From assembly GCF_030463565.1 (NCBI RefSeq), contig NC_134662.1, forward strand, positions 5,991,001 to 6,055,000: a DNA stretch of 64,000 nt, read 5' to 3'. The position numbers were made by a program, and so were the translations under genes. Each line of letters starts with the position of its first letter. Position 1 is the stretch's first letter. Positions 38,695 through 53,600 of this stretch are shown here, piece after piece. Source of the stretch: Pelecanus crispus (taxonomy: Eukaryota; Chordata; Aves; Pelecaniformes; Pelecanidae). The notes below the pieces were generated by a model, which had not been told where the DNA came from, did no database searches, and saw nothing but the letters and a program-made list of their open reading frames with translations.

Positions 38695-39088
38695 AATAAA
38701 AGCTAATTAGTTGAATAGAAGAGAATCCATTTTCTCTGCTCTGCAAGTTTCTAACAATGAAACGTTCTCGGAAACTTCCTTTAATCTAAATGAGAAAAAA
38801 ACCCCTTTTGTAACTGTTTCCAGAGACCACCAGCGAAAGATGTGAGGCCCTTACACTGCACTTCCACTCCAGAGGTCTGCGTGGTGGTAACCTCTTCCAG
38901 AGTCATTTGTTTGTATAGCAGAAACCCTCTTAAAACCATTCAGTTAATATGGTGAAATACCAGTTTGTTCTAGATCTACTGTAGTTGTGGAACTGTAACT
39001 GTCTGTGAATCAGCATACACCACCTGTATGTTACCAACTTGTGAATTTTATTGTTTTGCCTTCCAATAAACACTTTTTTTTTAATAAA
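38695..39088 (+). promoter_or_regulatory. CHERP: CHERP poly(A) signals
   Basis: Three AATAAA hexamers lie downstream of the CHERP stops, at 38,695-38,700, 39,065-39,070 and 39,083-39,088. The last two are 18 bp apart, follow T-rich sequence, and are the likely distal 3' end at about 39,100. Confidence 0.55.
39047..39052 (-). promoter_or_regulatory. C19orf44: Nearest canonical poly(A) signal for C19orf44
   Basis: TTTATT on the plus strand (AATAAA on the minus strand) is the first canonical hexamer after the C19orf44 stop, 473 bases beyond it. No AATAAA or ATTAAA is seen on the minus strand between 39,100 and 39,524. Its use would make the C19orf44 and CHERP 3' ends overlap. Confidence 0.35.
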
Positions 39089-39524
39089 AGTAAAATAGTG
39101 GCTCGTATTTCAGAGTAAATGGACTGCAGTACATTGGCTATAAGCCTGCCTTGTATTGCATTTCTCTTAACTTGGCGTGTGTTTGGTTTTGTGGTAACCT
39201 GACAAGGCTAACTATATACAAACACCATTTAAATATGGCACTAAAGTCAGGATACGGTGTGTTTCTACTGCGATCGTATTCCTCGGGTGCTGTAGTACAG
39301 GCTTTCACTTCTACCATGATCACAGCTGTGATCACAGATCACACGATCTACGTGGTAAACATGCAGACTGTGATGATGTAGTTGTAAGTTACGTATAGTA
39401 AGATACATAGTAGTTAGTACAAATCCTTCCAGTACATACTTTATAACTTATCTGGCCAAGGTGGAAGGGTTTCTTGCTCCAGCTTGAGGTCTGTAAATGT
39501 AAATTTTACCTAAAATTCAAAGAG

Positions 39525-44329
<4,805 letters not shown>

Positions 44330-44728
44330 CCGGGACGGAGCGCCCCGAGGCGGCGGCGGCTCCTCCAGGCCGGGGCCGGAGCGGTCGGCGCCGGGCCGTA
44401 TCCCGGAGACCGCGACTCCCCAACATCCCGCCCCCTCATTGGCTCCGCGCAGAGCCCGGGCGCAACCAGCCAATCCCAAGAAGGCATACTGCCGCCGGCC
44501 CGCGAGAGCGCCGACTACAGGCCCCAGCATGCATTTCGCCGCGAGGGCACGTGGCCCCACGCTCCTCCCTCGGGGGCGCTAAGCCAATCCGATTCCGCTT
44601 CACAATAAGAGAGGAAAGCGCAGCCAATCAGAACCCGCCATGGAAAGGGCGGGGTCCCGAAGGTGCGAGGCTGAGGGACGGCGTCGGTCGGAGGCGCGAG
44701 GCCGGCGCGTGTGAGGGCGGCGGCGGCC
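44330..44728. promoter_or_regulatory. Bidirectional CpG-island promoter, C19orf44 / CALR3
   Basis: Only 399 bp separate the two divergent start codons, inside a CpG island of about 43.75-44.95 kb. CCAAT boxes lie at 44,438-44,442 (inverted), 44,470-44,474, 44,584-44,588 and 44,624-44,628. The stretch ACTACAGGCCCCAGCATGC at 44,514-44,532 matches the ZNF143 (Staf) site pattern ACTACAnnTCCCAGnATGC with one mismatch. This site is typical of bidirectional vertebrate promoters. No TATA box is seen. Confidence 0.75.
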
Positions 44729-47700
44729 ATGGCGGCGGGCGGGCGCGGAGGGGGAGCCCCGGCCGCCGTGGCGCTGAGCCTGCTCCTGCTCCTCCTCCTC
44801 CTCGGGGCCGCGCGGGGCGCAGCCCGGCCCGCCGTGCATTTCCGGGAGCAGTTTCTGGACGGAGGTTGGGTGAGGGCAGGGGGGCGGCGGGTGGGAACGG
44901 CCGCGGCCTGCGAGCTGGTGGGGAGGGAGCCGCGCTTAACGACCCCGCGTAACGACCGCGCTCTTGTGCTGTGCTGGCCGCGGGGGACAGCCGGCTGGCA
45001 GAAGAGGTGGACGAATTCCGAGAGCAAGCCGGGCCTTGGGAAGTTTAAACTCACAGCTGGGAAGTTTTATGGAGACCCCGTGCAAGATAAAGGTATTAAA
45101 AGTATAAAGGGTTTAATTAAAAATACCCTATGGGAACCATCTCCAGGGAATTTGCTGTGCGTGGCAGTAGAACTATTTTTTCTTTGCAAATGGAGAAAAA
45201 TGTAAGTTTGACTATTCTAATATCTTTACAGGTCTACAGACTACTGAAAATTCTAAATTTTATGCTATCTCCTCACGATTTAAGCCATTTACTAACAAAG
45301 GGAAGACTCTGGTCATTCAGTATACTGTGAAACACGAGCAGAAGATAGATTGCGGTGGGGGATATGTTAAGATTTTTTCCTCAAACTTGGATCAGAAGAA
45401 CCTAAGTGGAGATTCGCATTATTACATCATGTTTGGTGAGCTTATAGTTATTTCTTCATTACTAAAATACTGTCACTGCTATGGTGCATTTCTTCAAAGT
45501 TTGGTGTGGAAATGGTAGAAAAAACAAAGGCAGGCTATCTTAAAAAAATAAGGATGTTGTGATTGTACGGAGTTAGCTCTTCCACGCTTGAGAAATCTCT
45601 AAATATGTATTAACAAAATACATACTTATGCAAACATTCTGAGCTGATCTGAAGGACATAACTGAAAATGATTAGAGTGAGCTTAGCATAACAGTAGTTG
45701 TTCCACAGGATTTATTTTTTCTAAGACCTTTAACTGAAACAACATACCGTAGGCCATGATCTGCCCTTATATACTTGTATGTAGTTTCCAGTGACTTAGT
45801 GGAATTTGTGCGTTTGTATGTCAAAGTGAAATTTGTCATTATGTATCTAATATAATTATGTAGTTATTCAGATTGTGCCATAGATAATTTTTATTTTGCC
45901 TGGATTTTTGTTTTCTGGGTTTAGTTCTGTTACAGAGCTAAACCCCAAACTACACACAGTCTAGTTCTAAGGTAGACTTAGAGACTTTGAGTAGAAGCCA
46001 CATCATCCATTAAAGATGGAATGGGATACATCAAAATACGTGGAATGGGAGAGATGTCTAGCAGTATTAGAAAGAAAAAGTAAACAGTCTGTATTCTTTT
46101 GCAAAGAAGTTAAGGATACAAAGCATATAATCTCTTTGTAGGGCCAGATATTTGTGGATCTGAGACAAAGAAAGTCCATGTTATTTTAAATTACAAGAAT
46201 AAAACCCATCCAATCAAGAAACCGATCAGATGCAAGGTAAATACACATTTAAAAAATATTTTTAAACATATTAAAAAAAAAATTATTTTCCCCATCTCGG
46301 AGACTTTGGGAATTGTTTTTTCTTACTACTGCTTATGAAAAATCCATTAGAAATTAGTATTATAATTCTGGTGCGAGGCAGTTCCTAAGAGCTACGTCTA
46401 AGGTTCTTAAAAAATTTTACTTGCTTCCTTGAAAACCCAGGTTGATGGATATACACATCTATATACTTTGATTATAAGGCCAGATCAGACTTACGAAGTA
46501 AAAATTGATAACGAAATGGTTGCATCTGGCAACTTAGAAGATGATTTTGATTTTTTGCCACCGAGGAAAATTAATGATCCAACAGTAAGGAAACCCACTG
46601 ACTGGGATGATCGAATCCAAATTGATGATCCAAATGACATCAAGCCTGAGGTAACTGGCGCTGCTTATTCTGCATTTTGGAGGTTTTTCATTCTTGCTGA
46701 ATGAATTTGATATAGTTGAACTATGCACTAGTTTTGCTTTCTTAATCTTCCTCTCTTTAAAGGATTGGGATGAACCTGAACACATCATGGACACTAGTGC
46801 TGAGAAACCTGAAGATTGGGATGACGCTGTGAATGGAGAATGGCATTATCCTGTGGTCAAGAATCCTCTATATAGGGTATAATAATTTCGTAATCCTAGC
46901 TATGGATTACACTTTAAGCAACTTTTCTTGGCTTGACTGTATTCCAAACATATGGTTTATCCTAGGGGGAATGGAAACCAAGGCAGATTGATAATCCAAA
47001 TTATAGAGGAGTTTGGCCTCACCCACAGATTGACAATCCAAATTACTCGCCAGACTTCAGTATCTACAGCTATGACGATATTGGCGTCATTGGACTAGAT
47101 ATCTGGCAGGTGAGATGCCTTTACTGGAAAATAAAGAACTTTTCTATCGCTGAGTATAGAGCAACCTGTTTACCCGTTGCATATAAATATTGTCTATTGC
47201 TTTGGGACCTTAGGGACCTATGTCTTTAACTTGCTCTTATTTAAATATATGTACAAAATTGAAAAATCTGTAAGACGCACTGATCTTCTGTTGTAGTTAT
47301 TACTTGGATCAAAATCATCCACAGGTAAGTGAGGGGCCTAAACTAATTTGTGTTAAGTATTGTAAAGTATGACTTATTCCATCTGACTTGAGGTGCGTAG
47401 CTGAGGCTTCAAGCAGCTCAGTTACTCCTGACTTACCCAAAGATTAATGAGGAGAAAACTGCCCTCTGGGGTGCCTCTGAGATCGTCCTCTCTCTCAATT
47501 CTGCAAAAATCTACGGCGTTCTTAACACGATTACTCTATATTGAATATATGATACATAACATTAAAAAAAAATTACATGAAAACTCTTAAGAAAACAAAG
47601 AGGCATCCTCAGGTTTTTTCCCCTCTTCCTTCAAAGGTGAGAGCTGGCACAATTTTTGACAACTTCTTGATAACAGATGATGAGGTTTATGCAGAAGACT

Positions 47701-47962
47701 TTGGAGATGAAACATGGGGAGAAACAAAGGTAACATGAAATTCATGTCTGGTTTGGTTCTTTATTACTACATTTTGAAAATCTGTCTAATCTGATCAAGG
47801 ACCTACTGGTGCATAAAAATGAAATCTTAATACCAGGGTCCTGAAAAGGAAATGAACATAAAGCAGACCAAGGAAGAGCAGGAGAGAGAATGGGTTACAG
47901 AAGAAAAATACTTGGAGCAACGGTTTAAGAAAAAGCTAGAGAGAAAAAAAGAATCTGGATAG
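44729..47962 (+). CDS. CALR3: Calreticulin 3 (calreticulin-family ER chaperone)
   Basis: A calreticulin-family lectin chaperone. In mammals CALR3 (calsperin) is testis-specific and needed for sperm-protein maturation. Nine exons: 44729-44864, 44991-45092, 45232-45435, 46142-46236, 46441-46650, 46763-46876, 46966-47109, 47637-47729 and 47837-47962; 1224 nt, 407 aa. A signal peptide (Leu-rich core after MAAGGRGGGAPAA) leads to VHFREQFLDG, then KHEQKIDCGGGYVK, YYIMFGPDICGS and IRCKVDGYTHLYTL (conserved Cys residues). The P-domain (about 223-318) keeps three A repeats (INDPTVRKPTDWDD, IDDPNDIKPEDWDE, IMDTSAEKPEDWDD) and three B repeats (GEWHYPVVKNPLYR, GEWKPRQIDNPNYR, GVWPHPQIDNPNYS). SGTIFDNFLITDDE-type sequence follows. 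The tail is basic (FKKKLERKKESG), with no acidic C-domain and no KDEL-like signal. Synteny, not only similarity, supports CALR3 over CALR. Confidence 0.92.
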
Positions 47963-49400
47963 GATAGAGCAGTGAGGAACACTATCGAGAAAGAAGAGTT
48001 TTAACTGTTACTTGAAAGAAGTTCACTTTTTTTTCGCTTAAATCACTTAAGGATTTTTTCACTTAAGGATTTTGATATTTTCTTAACAGCTTGTTGAAAT
48101 CTGCACCAATGGAGTTGTATTAAACCAGGATTTTTTTAAAAATCCAGCATTAATTTTTGTGAGCAGTTTCAGTTAATTTTAATAAAAATACCATAACATA
48201 GTTAAATTCTCTATAGAAAAGGTTTTGGTTTGGTTTTTTATTAAGGTATCTTAACACTGCTAAAATGTATTAAAACCACCTGTAATAAAGCACTAGGTTT
48301 TGGAACTTTTATGCTTTCATGGTTTAATATTAAATGTAAATTGATGCCCATTTTTGTTGAGGAAGTATAATAAGCTTTTTATGGTTTTTCATTAAAGCGT
48401 TCAGCATGTCAAACGCGTGAAGCATGTTTCACAACATACTTCAAACTAAGGAGGAGATAAGCTTTGCTAAGCTGCTGTAGTGATTGTGCACCTGCCAGAG
48501 TTTCACGGATTATTGCAGCTGTGCAGCTGCCGCGGCTGCTCCAGGCCGCTCTGCCCCGGCTTGTTTGCTGATGGAACGTTCTAGCTCTCCGTCTCGCTGG
48601 GGGACCTGAGTGACAGTTGTCTGTCTATCCACAGAGCTCTCCGTAGACATTTCAATGTATTCAGACAATTTTTTCCCCTTCAAAAATCTGAAATGAATGC
48701 ATACAGTGCCTGGAAGCTGGCTTTAAATTTTGTGTGTGTGTGTGTGTGTCTAATAGGGTGGTGGTGGTAGGAATTTGAAACAATGAATGATGTGCTTATT
48801 TTTCTGTCTGACCTGTCTTGTTACTCACTCTCGTAACTTGTTCAGTCACTTCCTCCATCCCTTCTCAGGTCCTTCTACTCTGCTGCATTTCCCCCCCCAA
48901 GAACTAATGCTATACATCTAGCAAAAACTGAAGCCGGACTTCCACAGCCGCTGGTTCTGCATTTACGCGGGCGACCCCGGCACGGGCTGAGCAGGGTTTT
49001 GTGCGCTAAGGCCATGGGGCAGGGGAGGCGCGGCCCCTTTCTGGCCCGACGGAGGTCAAATTCCTTCGTTTCTGTTTGAGTGCTGTCCTCTGCCAAACAA
49101 TTCCAATGACGCTGTGGGGTGAGGAACTTCGAAAGCCATTGGAACACCCTGTAACAACAGCTGCCCTCTACCTTTTTTTCCTTAACAAATTCCTGTTGAT
49201 TTAGCTTTTACATGGCCGCAATGATCTAGCTTCATTCAGGCAGCTGTTCCGTACTTACACGTTGCAGTCGGGGATTTAACTTTGTCGTGCTTGATGCTGA
49301 ATATTTGATCATAGAGCAGAGGAAGCTTAATTTGGTGGTCTGTTTTGACAAGGTTCAGTGTAACCCGAGTATGATGTTTGTCCAGGAGGAAGCTGGAGGC
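47963..49400. other. CALR3 3' UTR and CALR3-EPS15L1 spacer
   Basis: AT-rich 3' UTR with AATAAA at 48,181-48,186 and 48,284-48,289 (the latter is my preferred CALR3 end) and ATTAAA at 48,391. A (GT)9-like repeat lies at about 48,731-48,749. No further gene is recognised before the EPS15L1 CpG island. Confidence 0.55.
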
Positions 49401-49419
49401 GGGTCACCCAGCTGAAGGT

Positions 49420-50660
49420 CGGTCGGGTTAGCTGGAGGGATGCTGCCCGGGGCAGCGGCAGGCTTCCCTAGCCCCGCGCTGTCCGTAACGGAGGCGGCTC
49501 GGGGCCAGCCCCGCTGGAGGCAGCCGGGGAGCCGCGGCCGGGAGCAGAGACCGCGGGGAGCCGGGGCTGCGCTGCGGCAGGACGGGGCGGCGGGCGCGGC
49601 CCCAGCTCCCCGGGGCGGGGCGCGGCTGCCGGGCACAGATAAGCCGCAGCCCCTCTCCTCCCGGCTCCAGCGCCTCTCCCGAGCCGCCCGGCGAGCCCCC
49701 GGGCGGCCGCGGCCCCGCAGGCCCCGGCCCCCGCCCGCCCAGGCCAGGCCCAGCGGGGCCGCGCCGTGCCAGGCGCTGCCGGCGGCCTCCCGCCGCCGCT
49801 CGCCCCGCCCCCCCCGCCCCGGCCGCTGCCCGAATCAGTGGGAGGAAGATGGCGGCGCTCATCCCCCACAGCCAGCAGGTAACCGGCCCGGCCCGCCGGC
49901 GGCCGGAGCCTGCCGGGGCGGCGGGGGCGGCTGAGGGGCGGCGCGGCCCTGCGGCGCCGGCGGCCGAGCGCCCATCGGGGCCGGGGGAGCGGCCCTCCCC
50001 GGTGCGGGCCCCCTGCCGCCGGCGGCGCACCCGGGGCCGGGCCGGCGCTGGGGCATAGGCCCTGCCTCTCCCCGCGGCCGGGGCTGGCTCGGCCCGCGGG
50101 GGCAGCGGGGCGGGGCGCGGCGGGGAGCGCGGCCGAGGGGGGCGAGCAGCCCCCGCCTGGGCCCCGCCGCGGGGCCGGGGCTGAGCCCCCCGGGGCAGGC
50201 GCCGGCCGCTTCTCTGGGGGCAGAAAGGGCGCGGGCGCCCGCCCCTCACGGAGGCCCCGGGGCCGGGCAGCGGCCAGGCGTGCCCAGCGCTTCCCCGGCC
50301 GGAGCTGCGGGGCCGGGCTGCGGGAGGGCCGGGGCTCGCTGTCTGCTCGGGACCCCGGCTGCGGTCGCGCCGGCCCGCTCCGCGCTTTGCGCCGCGGGGT
50401 CAGTGCCGCCTGTAGCGGCTGGGGAGCCGTGAGCGCGGCGGAGGGCTGGGAGGTGCGTGAGGAGCGCAGCCACGGGCGCGGGGCCCCGGCGGGCGGGACG
50501 AGGAGCCCCGGCGGGCGGGACGAGGAGCCCGCTGCCGCCCGGAGCGGGAGGATTCCGCCCGGAGCGGGGGACCCGAGCCTGGAGCTGCCCGCACGGCGGG
50601 GTGGCACGCCTCGGGGAGAGCCTGCTTGGAGCCCTGGGTTAGTGCTTGGGAGCCTTGGGT
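49420..50660 (+). promoter_or_regulatory. EPS15L1: CpG-island promoter of EPS15L1
   Basis: A very GC-rich block spans exon 1 and the start of intron 1. A 22-bp direct repeat occurs in its downstream part (units starting at 50,483 and 50,505: gccccggcgggcgggacgag). No TATA box is seen. Large open frames across the island on both strands are composition artefacts. Confidence 0.7.
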
Positions 50661-53600
50661 AGATTGTTGTTGCTCTTATAAGTTGGGTTTTTTTAATTTA
50701 TTAATTTCTCACCCAAATAATTTAAACCTGAAGAGCGTGATCACTGTTTATTCTTCCCCATCCTCTAGTGAAGATAGGCAGTTCACTTCCTTCAAACCAA
50801 AAGAACAGCAGCACCACCCCACCACCCCCTAATGCCTTGAAATTAAAACTGTTTCCGACGCTGTGGCTAGGCCAGTCAGGGATTCAGAACAACTGCTATT
50901 GATAGTTCAAATTGCTTAAATATATCGATTTCCTTTCCATAATGGACTTTCATTTGTGAGGCTGAAGATTTATGTCTCAATGGAGTTACGTGATCCTTGG
51001 GTAATACGTGATTCGCTGTGCGTCTTATTGAGAGAGCGCACTGCCCTTTAGCTTCTGAATAGCAGTAGGAGTCCCGATTAACATCTGTTTCATTAAATGA
51101 ACGTGTTCAGAAACATCTGAAAACATCCATGCACATGAATGTTACCAAAAAAAAAAAAAAACCTGTTACCAAAAGTTTTCAAGTGAAGTAATGTGGTGCA
51201 AAATATATATGTAAAATAAACTCTGGACTTGAAAGACAACAACAACAACTTCTTGTTGTGGAACTTCTATAGTACTTGGTTCTATTATACTATACTTCTA
51301 GTATACTATACTATATTATACTATACTATAGTTCTTACTTCTATTCTATTGGTAAAAATATATCAAAAATTTATTATACTAGAAATCCTGCCTCTGTGGT
51401 GTTTAAATTCTAACTGACGTTTGAGAGACTGGCTTTAAAGGTATTTTCTTTTGTATGACATAGTATATTATCTTGAGGGAAAAAGGGCCACGTTCTATGA
51501 ACGTATCTGTTATTTTGACATTATTTTTCAACTAATTCATTGGAAGCATTCTAGTTTTAAAACTTTTTTCTATATTGATCTGTCAAGAGTAATCTAGCTG
51601 TAATCAGGGCAGTAAACAGAATTTCCCTGGAAATTAATAAACTTCCTCTTCTAACAGCCCCAGTTTCATGATTACTACAGAGATACGTGCTAGTTATAAT
51701 AAATGCCAGAAATGGTATTAAAAGGAATAGGACAGGTTACACGTGCCATTATGTTGAAGCATGTTCACTCGGAAAGATATAAAATAAGAATATTCATATC
51801 AGCATATTAGGAGCTATAAACAATATGGGTAATTCAAGTGTGTGAAAGTGTTTGATCGTGTTTGTTCTCATAAGTGAATTTTATTATGGTTCTATTGTTC
51901 TATGAAGTTATGTTTTTATGATGATGTTATGAAAGAATTTAGATGTCTTAACAGTATGCAGACGACTTAACAGGTTTCAGCTGTCTTTGTTTCAACTGGC
52001 TATGCATAAAAGCAGTTGAAGAGCAAGCATGTGAAGTCAGTTCTTGGAGTGAAACAACTGAAACTGGATTTGATTTATCTTTGGTAACTTTATTTTCTTG
52101 ACTGTTTGATCACCTTATCAGTGGTCTTTCCACTGAGCCAGCCATGCTCAACCTACAGCCTCTGGAGGTTATGGAGAGTTGTGTTAGCGGTATTGGGACA
52201 GCGCAGATCGCTTTGTAGCTCGGTCTTCTGAGACAACTCGGGATACTGGGCAAGTAGAGTAAGGGCAAAGGTAACCCTTCTGGGGCAGCAGCAACCTTCT
52301 TTTGGCTCTCGTCTTTGTGGGACACTTCGTTTTTTCCCCTTTCACAGTACCTATTTTCATCCATCGTATGATGTGACAAGAGTGGCTGAAAGAAAATTCT
52401 GAAACAAGAGAACACCAAAGAAAATAATTCACCTGATCCAGAGTTCTTTGTGGCCCTGAGATGACCTCAGGAAAGAGGACTGCTAGGAACTGGCCTTAGT
52501 AATTGTTCTGGTGGCAGCACCTTACTCCTGCCTTTTTCCCAGACCTGTGTTAAGGGGCATGGAGACGTATCCATGTGCCTGTACTGTGTACCACAGATGC
52601 AGCGTACCAGATCTGTGGGAGTGCAAGTTCAAGACTTGAACTTGCAAATTTGTACAGGAGATCAACTTAGAGATCAAACAAAAGGCACTAGGGTTCCGAA
52701 GCGTCCGTCTGGGAGACGGTGTAAAGTGTTGGTCATAGATGACGTTTTGCGGAATATGGAGTAGGCATAGAAACCAGAGGGTTGTTAAATTGTAAGTCAA
52801 ACCGAACTGCTATATAACAGGTTATATCCTTTGACCACTCATCAACTGCAAACTCTTCAAGGTGTTTTGCTCTGATTGCCAGCATTGACACTGTCTTGTG
52901 TAGGTTCTTCATCAGCAGATGTCATCAAACTGCAGAATCATCTTGAATGATAGCGGTGTAGTCACGTGTGGTGATGGGTAGATAGGCAGCTATGCTATTT
53001 TTATCACTTGAGCCCATTTTGTCTGGTCTGCTTCATCACAGTGATGCAGTCGCTTAGGTAAATCGGTCAGAGAGGCTTGATCTTTGTGAAATTCTGCAAG
53101 TAGGGAGTCGAGTGATGAAGTGCTTTCCAGCAGCACTTGGAAGGATATATTGCTGTAGAAGAAACTTCACAGCCATTAAGCACATCACCCTGGCTTCGTG
53201 CCACCTCTGTCAGGTAAGTCAGCTGTATGTCATGGCTGGCAATATCAAATGAGGATGACAGGAATGTCTGGTGATGGGATGAGATCATTCAGTACTGCTG
53301 CTGGAGCGGCTTGCTCTGTATCTTGGTATGAATCCAGTCCCTGCGTGCTCTGGCATACTTGCCAAATTAGTTAGAGGAGCTTGTAGTTGGTCTTTGGCTA
53401 GCTTCTCTGAGCCTTCTGGTAAACGAGAGGTATAGAGTTGGGTGGTAGTTGGTAGGAGATTTTATTCAGAGTTGAACAGTTTCCTACTTCCACCTTTTCT
53501 CCAAATGATGTGTCTCCTGCTTTGGACAGGAGCACAGTGCTTATCTATGCTGATCATTTACAAGCCAGCAAAAAGATGAGTCAGATTTATGAGTTATGGC

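Noticed and set aside
49468-50607. 379- and 273-codon antisense open frames at the EPS15L1 CpG island
   Set aside because: Extreme GC makes stop codons rare. The predicted proteins are low-complexity Pro/Arg/Ala.
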